From the NCBI GenBank assembly GCA_037975125.1, contig JAJQOW010000200.1, forward strand, positions 1-64,000: 64,000 nucleotides of DNA, in the 5' to 3' direction. This DNA is from Latrodectus hesperus (Eukaryota; Arthropoda; Arachnida; Araneae; Theridiidae). Made by a program: the position numbers and the translations under genes. How positions within the stretch are numbered: the stretch's first letter is position 1; the number at the start of each line of letters is the position of its first letter. This document shows positions 1-10,525 of the stretch, one piece after another. The notes beneath the pieces are model-generated. The model was given only the letters and a program-made list of their open reading frames with translations, was not told the origin of the DNA and searched no databases.

Positions 1-2668
1 CTCCCACAAAAACTAATATAAGTATATACATAAAATTCTGCAATTAGCATTACCTTATTACACTTAATCTGTATATGGTTTTTCATAAGTTTCCTATGGC
101 CAGAATTTGCACACTGACAAGCTCAAGTGGCTTCAGATTCCCAATTACATTTGAGATCAAAATCCAAAATTTCCTCAATATCTTAAAAAATGGCCAATAG
201 ATATAGAAATAAATGGTTTAATTTTATAGTAAATAATGTTTCTAGACTAACTGTGGTATTCATTTTACTATAAAAAGTATATTTTAGGAGAAAAGTGAGT
301 TTTTGTATGGTGCGCTCAATTGTCCGAAGTGTTATCTTATGTATTTCAGCAAAAAACAACTCAACCTCCCACAAAAACTAATATAAGTATATACATAAAA
401 TTCTGCAATTAGCATTACCTTATTACACTTAATCTGTATATGGTTTTTCATAAGTTTCCTATGGCCAGAATTTGCACACTGACAAGCTCAAGTGGCTTCA
501 GATTCCCAATTACATTTGAGATCAAAATCCAAAATTTCCTCAATATCTTAAAAAATGGCCAATAGATATAGAAATAAATGGTTTAATTTTATAGTAAATA
601 ATGTTTCTAGACTAACTGTGGTATTCATTTTACTATAAAAAGTATATTTTAGGAGAAAAGTGAGTTTTTGTATGGTGCGCTCAATTGTCCGAAGTGTTGT
701 CTTATGTATTTCAGCAAAAAACAACTAAACATCCCACAAAAACTAATATAAGTATATACATAAAATTCTGCAATTAGCATTACCTTATTACACTTAATCT
801 GTATATGGTTTTTCATAAGTTTCCTATGGCCAGAATTTGCACACTGACAAGCTCAAGTGGCTTCAGATTCCCAATTACATTTGAGATCAAAATCCAAAAT
901 TTCCTCAATATCTTAAAAAATGGCCAATAGATATAGAAATAAATGGTTTAATTTTATAGTAAATAATGTTTCTAGACTAACTGTGGTATTCATTTTACTA
1001 TAAAAAGTATATTTTAGGAGAAAAGTGAGTTTTTGTATGGTGCGCTCAATTGTCCGAAGTGTTATCTTATGTATTTCAGCAAAAAACAACTCAACCTCCC
1101 ACAAAAACTAATATAAGTATATACATAAAATTCTGCAATTAGCATTACCTTATTACACTTAATCTGTATATGGTTTTTCATAAGTTTCCTATGGCCAGAA
1201 TTTGCACACTGACAAGCTCAAGTGGCTTCAGATTCCCAATTACATTTGAGATCAAAATCCAAAATTTCCTCAATATCTTAAAAAATGGCCAATAGATATA
1301 GAAATAAATGGTTTAATTTTATAGTAAATAATGTTTCTAGACTAACTGTGGTATTCATTTTACTATAAAAAGTATATTTTAGGAGAAAAGTGAGTTTTTG
1401 TATGGTGCGCTCAATTGTCCGAAGTGTTATCTTATGTATTTCAGCAAAAAACAACTCAACCTCCCTCAAAACTAATGTAAGTATATACATAAAATTCTGC
1501 AATTAGCATTACCTTATTACACTTAATCTGTATATGGTTTTTCATAAGTTTCCTATGGCCAGAATTTGCACACTGACAAGCTCAAGTGGCTTCAGATTCC
1601 CAATTACATTTGAGATCAAAATCCAAAATTTCCTCAATATCTTAAAAAATGGCCAATAGATATAGAAATAAATGGTTTAATTTTATAGTAAATAATGTTT
1701 CTAGACTAACTGTGGTATTCATTTTACTATAAAAAGTATATTTTAGGAGAAAAGTGAGTTTTTGTATGGTGCGCTCAATTGTCCGAAGTGTTATCTTATG
1801 TATTTCAGCAAAAAACAACTCAACCTCCCACAAAAACTAATATAAGTATATACATAAAATTCTGCAATTAGCATTACCTTATTACACTTAATCTGTATAT
1901 GGTTTTTCATAAGTTTCCTATGGCCAGAATTTGCACAATGACAAGCTCAAGTGGCTTCAGATTCCCAATTACATTTGAGATCAAAATCCAAAATTTCCTC
2001 AATATCTTAAAAAATGGCCAATAGATATAGAAATAAATGGTTTAATTTTATAGTAAATAATGTTTCTAGACTAACTGTGGTATTCATTTTACTATAAAAA
2101 TTATATTTTAGGAGAAAAGTGAGTTTTTGTATGGTGCGCTCAATTGTCCGAAGTGTTATCTTATGTATTTCAGCAAAAAACAACTCAACCTCCCACAAAA
2201 ACTAATATAAGTATATACATAAAATTCTGCAATTAGCATTACCTTATTACACTTAATCTGTATATGGTTTTTCATAAGTTTCCTATGGCCAGAATTTGCA
2301 CACTGACAAGCTCAAGTGGCTTCAGATTCCCAATTACATTTGAGATCAAAATCCAAAATTTCCTCAATATCTTAAAAAATGGCCAATAGATATAGAAATA
2401 AATGGTTTAATTTTATAGTAAATAATGTTTCTAGACTAACTGTGGTATTTATTTTACTATAAAAAGTATATTTTAGGAGAAAAGTGAGTTTTTGTATGGT
2501 GCGCTCAATTGTCCGAAGTGTTATCTTATGTATTTCAGCAAAAAACAACTCAACCTCCCACAAAAACTAATATAAGTATATACATAAAATTCTGCAATTA
2601 GCATTACCTTATTACACTTAATCTGTATATGGTTTTTCATAAGTTTCCTATAGCCAGAATTTGCACAC
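1..2668. repeat. Tandem satellite array, 365-bp unit
   Basis: About 7.3 head-to-tail copies of an AT-rich unit. The landmark CTCCCACAAAAAC recurs at 1, 366, about 731, 1096, (variant) 1461, 1825, 2190 and 2555. One copy is 364 bp because of a single-base deletion near 1465. Copies differ by only a few substitutions (for example near 700, 1937, 2101 and 2450), so the array is freshly homogenised. It runs off the left edge of the window and stops abruptly at about 2668. A 63-codon open frame recurs in most copies on the minus strand, but it is a by-product of the repeat and is broken in one copy, so I do not call it a gene. Confidence 0.97.
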
Positions 2669-3567
2669 CACAGTAAATATCATGTATTTATTAAATATTG
2701 ACTGGAAATTCATTTTTTCTGTAGTGTTTCATATTCTGTTCTGCTATGTAAGAAAAATTACTTATGATGGGCTGAACCAGGCTTCAAATAAATTGAAAAA
2801 ACTATTTGCTTTTTATATTTATAATTTAAAATGTTTTTATTTTGTTATGCTTTAATTACTTTGGTTGATAAAGCTGAATTGTATTTTAAGAGATAAAATG
2901 TACCTCATTTATAAATTCTAAATTTTGTTTTCCTATTCAGTTAAATGAGAATAAGAAAAATTCAATTCTCTATTTGATTAAGTTATGTTCTTTTAATGGT
3001 AATGTTAAATTTTACCTATTCATCTAACTCTTGTTTTGCTAATTTGAAGATTTATTACAAATTTTAAACATTTTTCAATTTCAGCTATTTAATCAATTCC
3101 AAAGGATAAAAGATTAAAAAAGTATAAATTTCCCAGAAATAAGTCCCTTAGGTTTAGCATATATGTAATTAAAAAGATAAACATTTCTAAAATTGATATT
3201 ATGATATTTGACGTGCTATTGATCTAAACTGGACCAAAATGAGACGTCTACTGGATTAGAGTACATCCACCTGATGTCATATCGACATCTACTGGACAAA
3301 ATTGTGTCGTATGGGACTGTTATTATACTATAGTTGATTTGATTTTGTATTGTTTAAATAGTTATTTTTTTATAAATGTTTTTTTAAATGTAGGAATATA
3401 TTACAAATTTATTTTTATAAAACTTGTGTGAATTTTATGCTGTAAATAATTATTATTATGACTATATAATGTATACATGTTGCTAAAATTAATACACTAA
3501 TTTCAATTTTAAATTATAAAATGTTTTTAGTTATAAAATATTTATATTTTTATTTGTTTTGTTTCAG
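2669..3567. other. AT-rich spacer after the satellite
   Basis: No gene recognised apart from the 103-bp repeat at 3203-3305. The stretch at about 2950-3140 resembles 3825-4010 (both carry an AATTCAATTCTCT-type core followed by similar AT-rich text about 870 bp apart), which suggests an old, decayed duplication. Confidence 0.4.
3203..3305. repeat. Dispersed 103-bp repeat, copy A
   Basis: Begins GATATTTGACGTGC and contains ATCTAAACTGGACCAAAA and CTACTGGATTAGAGTACATC. The same 103 bp recurs at 5362-5464 with roughly a dozen differences and no length change. The two copies are in the same orientation and 2.16 kb apart. No terminal repeats or coding capacity are visible, so the family is unknown. 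Confidence 0.85.
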
Positions 3568-3593
3568 TGCCACTTTTTAAGCTTGTCTGATAG

Positions 3594-4422
3594 AACTTCT
3601 TTTGGGAATTGCTCCATAAGAATCATAAAAATTTATCTGAGTTCAGTTATTTTGGTGCTAGAGATAAGAAATCCTTTAATGGACTAAATATAAAGCATTT
3701 AGTTTCTGGTAAGTGCAATGTTTGAATAAGCATGTCATTGAAAGTTCTCTTTTGTAGAAATAATGGAAAACTACATTTCTCAGAAAAATTTTTTTAATGA
3801 AATATATTTATGTAAGTGTTAATATGTCAATTCAATTCTCTGTTTGATTACGTAAGCACCCATTATATAGGTAATGTTCACTTCTATCTGATAATTTGAA
3901 GGTTTTTGGAACATAAACTTTTTGTAATTTTAATTATTTCATCAAACACAAAGGTTACCATATTTACAAAGCTGATATTTCTTAGAAATTGAATTGGTAA
4001 TTAGATATTTAAAACATTTACCGAATTAAAAATGTAAATATTTCTACCAATGTTATTATAAAGTTACTCAATGTCTTAAATTAGTGAAGGAAATTTTTGA
4101 TATTTTTCTGATTAATTTACACTGTTTTTTATTGATGAGATTTACAGTCAATCAGTTTTATGTATTGATCAGATTGATAAAAATTAAATTATATATTCAT
4201 GAAAATTGTCTTCTGGATTTTTACCATTATTTTGTCTGAGGTTATTGATCTGAAAATCGTTATTGTTTATTATTTGAAATTTACTTAATTTTGTTTTCAG
4301 ATGCTGTGCGGCAAACTCCACAGTATTCAAAAAAAAAAAAAAAAAAAGATGATGAAATGAAAACTGCGATAATGAACTGGTTACGTCATGCAAAAGCAAG
4401 ATTTATCAAACATTTCAGTTAA
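3594..4422 (+). CDS. Possible C-terminal end of a plus-strand gene (two exons)
   Basis: Low-confidence gene tail. An open segment (3594-3708) ends at a strong donor (G|GTAAGT at 3709) and is preceded by acceptor-like sites (TTTGTTTCAG to 3567, or GATAG to 3593). After a 592-bp intron, acceptor TTTTGTTTTCAG (to 4300) leads into 4301-4422. Splice phases match (phase 1 on both sides). The joined frame gives 78 residues ending at TAA 4420-4422, followed by AATAAA at 4453 and 4473. Exon 2 encodes six lysines from an 18-A run, followed by DDEMKTAIMNWLR, which resembles the C-terminal end of mariner transposases. It could therefore be a decayed mariner tail rather than a host exon. No upstream exons were found; the satellite lies just upstream. 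Confidence 0.3.
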
Positions 4423-5361
4423 TTAATATTTCTGTATAATGTAAATAATTAGAATAAATTGTGTGCATTAAAAATAAATTCTATAAGTTTGTTATATTTT
4501 TCTTAAATTAATATTTACACTCTCTTGCTGGAATGTTTTCTTAAACAAATTTTAACTTTTACAAAGAAAAATAATTCAACTTTTAAACAATGAAATAAGT
4601 AATTTTTAGAATTTTTTTGTGATAATAATGTGGAATATTCAATTGAGTGGAAAATTTTAGTTAAATAAAAGTTTCTCTTTTATCTTGTACAAAAAAAAGA
4701 CATTGTTGAAATTACATCTAATTAGTTAAAATATTAGGCTGAGAAATAATTCTTAGAAATTTCTCTTACTACAAAATTAATTGAAAAAATTTGAACAATT
4801 TACCTGGTATTAAAATAAAAAAAATTTACACTCTAAAAATAAAAATATCCTTGACTATTTTATTGTTACCCTCCAGTTACAATAGTAATTCATATATTTA
4901 TGCATTCACTGGAAACTTCTTAGAAGTAATTTCAAGTTTTCTTACGAAAAAAATCGTTTTATTTTAAACAATAAGAAACTAAATTTTCAAAAGGTGAACT
5001 ATAAAATAATGAGCTTAAAAATAATGCTATTTATCAATTGTGAGAATTTTATTACATTAACTAAATTTGAAGAGTAAATTTGTCAAAAATCTAGGATATT
5101 TGACTGCAAATTAAGAAAAATGTGAAGCAAAAGCAATTTCATAAGTAACAAGTTAATTAAAAACAATTTTCTCATTGTCTTACGGACAAAAATATTTGAG
5201 CAACTAAGATAGATGAGGGATTATTTCAATATCTTCGCACTTCTAGAATACATCCATAAAACTACCTAGTATAGAGCAGTGCGTATGTATACATACAAAT
5301 TTCGTCCATGAATCATCCAATAGCAACGTCTCGTTGACGTACAGTGGATGTAAAATGGGTG
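4423..5361. other. AT-rich intergenic DNA
   Basis: Two AATAAA hexamers (4453, 4473) lie just after the possible gene tail. The rest is A/T-rich with no recognisable gene, repeat edge or RNA. Confidence 0.4.
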
Positions 5362-5464
5362 GATATTTGACGTGCCATGGATCTAAACTGGACCAAAAAG
5401 ATACGTCTACTGGATTAGAGTACATCCCGCTGATGTCATACCGAAGTCTACTGGACGAAATTGT
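5362..5464. repeat. Dispersed 103-bp repeat, copy B
   Basis: Second copy of the repeat at 3203-3305, same orientation, roughly 88 percent identical by eye and without indels. Just upstream (5325-5355) is a GACGTAC-containing stretch that hints the original element was longer than the shared 103 bp. Confidence 0.85.
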
Positions 5465-5600
5465 CATGAAGTAACTACTTTCATTTATTAGGAATTTCCT
5501 CCCGAAATTATATTTAATAAAGCATTCATTATTTTTAGTAAATCACCGTCTGACATATTTATAATCACATTCCGAAAATCGAATGCACTTTGAGATAACA

Positions 5601-5642
5601 TACGCCGTTCCTTCCTCCACCCCTCGAGAAAGGGACGGCGTA
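5601..5642. repeat. Inverted repeat, 11-bp arms in a GC-richer patch
   Basis: Arms TACGCCGTTCC (5601-5611) and GGGACGGCGTA (5632-5642) pair with one mismatch around a 20-base loop. The surrounding 5560-5880 is richer in G and C than its neighbours and contains two related direct repeats (TGGAGACGTCTGTCTCA near 5730 and TGGAGATGTCAGTCTCA near 5812). Probably a relic of a mobile element; family unknown. Confidence 0.4.
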
Positions 5643-5880
5643 AAAAGGCGGGTGTTCTACAGAGAGGACATCGCTCTGTAATTGCTACTTATGTTTTTGG
5701 CTTCCTAATTTATGGGGTCATTATGGTTTGGAGACGTCTGTCTCATCATGAACAATTGACTAACTATTTAAGCTTCTCAAGCCATCTTATGTATAAGGAT
5801 TTTCAGCAATGGAGATGTCAGTCTCAAAATGAATGATGAGCGTGAGAGGCCAGCAGTCTCATTAATGCATCCATAGGCAC

Positions 5881-7000
5881 ACCCTATTTGATTTCAAATA
5901 TTTGTTTTGTGATGCTTTGAAAAATAAATTAACATTAGGATCTTTATTTTTGTTTGAGATCCAAAATCTTTACAAATTGATTTACAAACGGATTACTATT
6001 TTTAAACAGGAGAAAATTAACTCACATGTATCTTTTCATTGCTTTATTTTATTTAATAAAAATATATTGCTTTATATATTACTACCTTTACACCGTAACT
6101 AATCATAGAGAAATGTACAAACCTTTGAGTTTTCTGTTGTTTTTACTAACCCCAGATGGTCCAATTCCAATACTAGACAAAACTTCACAAGTCCATAAAC
6201 AGCCAGGATGTCCAAAAACATAAGGGACATTGAAAAAACCACCTACAAGACAAAATTTAAGCAGCTCAAGCTATGCCTGTTGAGCTTTACATTTTGTGCA
6301 CAGACTAAGACTTTTGACCTAGCACATATTTGAGCCACCTTAGGTGACCACCGGCGAAGAGTGAAATACAAGTGTGATGGCTTCTAATTTTGAGTGTTCT
6401 AGCAATGCCTATAAAGAAAACAAGGGTTTTCTTGCTCTATTTTACATTGAAATTCTCGATATCGGGTTAAAATTTTTTCATTAGCAGTAATTTTTGGTTC
6501 TCTTCCCACGTACGACTGCATTTTGAAACATACGCGAAATTTGAGAGTGGATGCAGGTAATCTTTTTATTCAACAGCATTTTAAAAAGAATCCAGACTAG
6601 ATATTTCTAAGTGATTAACTTACGCAAATGCTTTTAATTTATTTTAAAATTCATCAGATAACATCTGATGAAATTTTGAAACAAAATAAGAAAAAATTAA
6701 TGATAATGATTGCAATAAAAAAAGCATCTAGTACTTAAAATATTAAAATTGCCTTTGCCGATTTAATCCGACCATAAAGTCGATGTTTTGTAATGTCTTT
6801 CATTTTGCTTTTTCTTCTGTCCTATTTTCAGCGTGTTCAATTTCGGAAGCAATATCGCAAAGGTTTGAAAACTAATTATTTAGAATAACAAATATAATTT
6901 TCTCATTATTTAGAAACTTTTACAAATGGAAATAAATGTGATTAAAAATTATTTCTTTATTAGTGGTTAAAATCTTGAATGTATTTTCTCTCATTGTCGT
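5881..7000. other. AT-rich intergenic DNA
   Basis: Short open frames occur (for example 5902-6102 and 6026-6223) but they overlap one another, have AT-driven composition and match no family I know. No repeats with clear edges. Confidence 0.35.
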
Positions 7001-7149
7001 CTCAGACATTCGATGGCGAATTCGTCGACAAGTTGGATTTACGACGACGTCTTAATACAATATGTTAATACGACGTTATCTGGCGTCATGGATACTTTAA
7101 ACCAATGAGTATTGTAATAAAGTGGCGAGTCATGATCTCAACTGGAACG

Positions 7150-7260
7150 AAAGAAACAACCAATTCATGGCTACAAAAATCCACGGGGCTCCCCGCGGTA
7201 AGACATCGTTCTTCGGAGCATAAGGTTCCAGTTTCGATCCCAGCTACTGTGGAATAACGG
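7150..7260 (+). repeat. tRNA-like (SINE-type) relic
   Basis: A GC-richer patch carries a degenerate Pol III B-box-like string (GGTTCCAGTTTCGATCCCAGC region, ending near 7245) behind an A-box-like TAAGACATCG stretch. It resembles the head of a tRNA-derived SINE but I could not find its ends or a flanking duplication. Confidence 0.3.
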
Positions 7261-7679
7261 GAAATTATTGCTGCGCGTCTGTTGGGGTGGGTGCTATGCA
7301 GTTTTCCGGGTATCCTCCCTTGTAACACATGAATATGGCCCTTTATCTTCGGGAAATCTTTTCAACAAATTTAGCAGTAGATGCGCAATTTACCGTAAGG
7401 TTGTCTGCTGCGTGGTGTCAAAAATTGAAACACAAAAACATTGTTTCTCAACGTGATTTCCTCTGGTTGGGAAGATTTGACAACAGCGATTTGTGAGGAA
7501 GTATTTTGTGAAGCAAACGAACATATCAGTGTTTTTAAGACTTTATAAACGAAAGCATTTTGTAAATCGGAAAGGAGTTTTGAATTGCCAAATTGCAGAT
7601 AAACTTCTGAAAATATTTAGTTGCTTTTAATCTAATGATACAGATTAGGAGATTCTGAAAATTCTCTCTGATACAATTA

Positions 7680-8045
7680 ACTAGCTACCCTTGTTTGTCA
7701 GGGTGTCGTTCTCATTATCGGAAGGTAATGAATTCGAATCCCAGCTTAAGTGAAGATCCGTCGTATTAGCCAAAGGCGGCTGGGGCACGTTAAAACAGGG
7801 CGTGGTCGCAATAGCTTCCAAGTGAAATGCCTCTGGACACTTTCTCACTATGTTCATAGTGAGATAGTGAAATATTTGCCAGTTTTGAAATGGATGGAAC
7901 GTCAGCCCGAGTGTGACCGCATGCAAATTCTCACTGTCAAGCGGATGCGCGATGTGCTTGCCTGAAAACGGATGGTGTGAAAAAGCTTGCTTCTGAAGAT
8001 ATGTTCTGCAAGCTATTACTTCCAATTACAGCACTGAACATGCAT
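7680..8045 (+). mobile_element. tRNA-derived SINE, family C (copy 1)
   Basis: The tRNA-like head ends with the B-box-like GAATTCGAATCCCAGC (about 7730-7746). It is followed by a tRNA-unrelated body (GAAGATCCGTCGTATTAGCC, then AAGGCGGCTGG). The same head and body recur at about 31160-31430 on the plus strand and about 53510-53765 on the minus strand, which defines a dispersed family. The family tail appears to be CAACAACA-rich. Overlapping open frames on both strands here are not genes. Confidence 0.65.
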
Positions 8046-8158
8046 ACTGTATTAATATACAACACTTTAAGTACCTTAACATGCAAAAGTGTTGCCTTTT
8101 CATTTAATTGATTGAATTTCTTTTCTTTAAAAATATGTAGTTTTTACTCCCATTTTCA

Positions 8159-8544
8159 TTCATTCATTCATTGTCGTGTGCCAGCTAGGCTGGCAACAAG
8201 AGGTGCGCTGTTCCACTTTTCCAACTGAACCATATTTTGGTGTGGAGTCCGACTTCCTCAGTACACACATGCTATAGAAACCCGTTTATAAGGTAGGCAA
8301 CCCTATTCACACCTCATTCATATAAGGAAAGGACAAAGACAGGATAGATAGAGCAGAAAGTACATCCATGCCTGAACCGGGATTCGAACCCAGGACCTCC
8401 TTATCCGCAGTCAGGCACGCTGACCACTAGACAAGTTGGTCAGCTCATTGACCGGAGGTGGTGCTTGAGAGACTGACTATTTTTGGATTCATGGGGCTGG
8501 TGTGATGGTACTGTCATGCCAGTCGGAGATAAGCAACAACAACA
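8159..8544 (-). mobile_element. tRNA-derived SINE, family A, with target duplication
   Basis: A complete 386-bp insertion flanked by the 13-bp direct duplication ACTCCCATTTTCA (8146-8158 and 8545-8557). On the minus strand it begins with GTTGTTGTTGTTGC and ends with a (TGAA)n tail, seen on the plus strand as CATTCATTCATTC at 8157 onward. The Pol III B box GGTTCGAATCC (reverse of 8380-8390) and an A-box-like TAGTGGTCAGCG (about 8419-8430) mark a tRNA-like segment. About 100 bases of unrelated sequence precede the tRNA-like part, so the head is composite rather than starting at the tRNA. Confidence 0.85.
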
Positions 8545-9584
8545 ACTCCCATTTTCAACATAGAATAATTAATTAAAACAGAACCTTTTTTCAAAAACAT
8601 CCAATTATCTCAATTTTTGAATATCTGAATAACGTTCAACCCCAATTGATTCAGATAATAGGTGTTCTACTGTACGTGGATGTATACAAAAATGGAATGC
8701 AAAAATAAGTCTGATTCACACATTTAAAATGGATAATTTTATTAATACATTTTAAGACATTAACAGGCTATTTTAAATGTTTATCACAATTTATCTAAGT
8801 CATTAAATTCTGGATTCTTTTACTAAATGAAGACAAAAAATCAAAATAAGAACAAATATCACAAGCAATTTAGTAATGCTACTAAATAAATGAATCACAA
8901 AACTAAAATTAAGTAGAATAAAATTCTAAATGAAATTAAGAAATACATTTTAAGAAAATAATACAAATAAGAGATAAATATTGTAAGAATGAAAATATAT
9001 TTAAATATTTTAAAAATTTTCAATCACAATTGTATCAAATCGTGTGAATATGTTCACATTAATTTAAACATTCATGATTTGGTGCAATTTTCAGGATGCT
9101 ATAAAATGAGCACTTCACAAATTTGTAAATAATACTTTACAATAAACAATAGTTTCTGACTGTGATTTGCAATGATTTGATCATACACAAAGATTAAAAC
9201 AAAAATAGAAAATACCTCTTTCAACAATATTTAATTACATTAAATTTAATGCATCAATATAGATATGGCTCATTAGACACATTAATTCATTCATTATTTG
9301 AAATTTTTAATGTAAATATGAAACAAACTATTTAAAATGTTTTCATTCCTCCCATATTTAAAATTGTTTCTATTAAAAAAATGAAACATAGAATAAATAT
9401 ATTAAGGGAGGATATTTTTCACATAATATTTGATTTTAGAAAACAAATTTTTAAAAAATTTTTAAGAGTCCATTCAAGAAAAAGAAGCATTTTTGGAAAA
9501 GAGCCACCACATTAACATTCTTTAAAATCTCAATATTGTGAGTCATAACAAAAATTTTTGTTTGATATGACCAATTTTTAATAA

Positions 9585-9720
9585 ATAATTGATTTGTTTA
9601 TTTATTGCTTTGGTCATTTTTTGCAGGCAAGACTTGACTGGGACCCACGGTTTAAAGTGGATCTTAAACAACTACAAATATCCAATCTCGTGGTAGGAAT
9701 TGAATCACAGAACTGTCTCA
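9585..9720 (-). mobile_element. Decayed family-B SINE
   Basis: Contains the family landmarks GGTCATTTTTTGCA, GGGACCCACGGTTTAAAGTGGAT and ACTACAAATATCCA, in the same order and orientation as the better copy at 27282-27458, with many substitutions. No flanking duplication is recognisable. Confidence 0.55.
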
Positions 9721-10364
9721 TAAGAGATGATTTTTATATGAACGATCACTTTTTATAAATAAACATATTAACAAGAATTAATCAAGTTGAAGCTTTGAAG
9801 CTTATATTAACCAAAAAATACTTGATTAATGAAATAAAAAACTTTGACAAGTTAAAATTCAGACATGATAGCAATACTTTTTATGAAGTTTAAATTGCCC
9901 ATAGTTACATATATAAAAATTTTAAATCAGCCTTATATTTCCAATAAACCTTTTCTTTAAATAAATTCATTTTAACAGCAGAGTAAATTTAAGTCAGATT
10001 TTATCGCAGTTACGTAAAAAAAAAAAAATCAAATTACAAACCATGCATTTTTGAATAAAATATATGAATTAAAAATGATCAAAGAAAGTAACAGGAAAAT
10101 ATAAGAAAACAAAAATCATTTGCAAAATGTGACTACACTTTATGTTGCTTCTAAATAGGGGTGCTGCAAGGGAGAGCTTTACAAAATATTTCCCTAACAA
10201 ACTAAATTAAGAGTTCTTACATATTAATATATTGTATAAAGTGCAAAAATTATTTTTTACAAACACATTTTAAATGCATTTCATCTACAGAAATGAGTGA
10301 GACACAAATACATATTTAAAAATAGATACTTTTAACACAAGATAACGAATAGTTTGTTCCCTTG

Positions 10365-10525
10365 ATTTATTTGTCATTAAACGATTATTTTTTACACATG
10401 AAGCTACCTGAATGACAATCAACAGTTTAAAGTTATTTCCAAACCACTACAAACACCCATTCCTGACGTAGGAATCTAGTTGAATCAAAGTAAAAAGAGC
10501 TAATTGCCATTTTTTACTTTGGTTC
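10365..10525 (-). mobile_element. Decayed family-B SINE
   Basis: Shares TTTGTCATT, ACAGTTTAAAG, CCAAACCACTACAAACACCCAT and a ruined B box with the copy at 27282-27458. Strongly diverged; ends unclear. Confidence 0.5.

Noticed and set aside
183..2563. Repeated 63-codon minus-strand open frames in the satellite
   Set aside because: They recur only because the 365-bp unit repeats; one copy is broken by a one-base change, and composition and sequence show no domain or signal.
1..2668. CRISPR-like array
   Set aside because: Repeat period is 365 bp with no unique spacers, and the genome is eukaryotic.
7086..7965. Overlapping open frames on both strands at 7.1-8.0 kb
   Set aside because: They fall in tRNA-like SINE sequence and follow its slightly higher GC content; no protein family recognised.
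8376..8440. Stand-alone tRNA gene
   Set aside because: B and A boxes are present but lie within a 386-bp insertion flanked by a target duplication and with a SINE tail; the cloverleaf stems are not complete.
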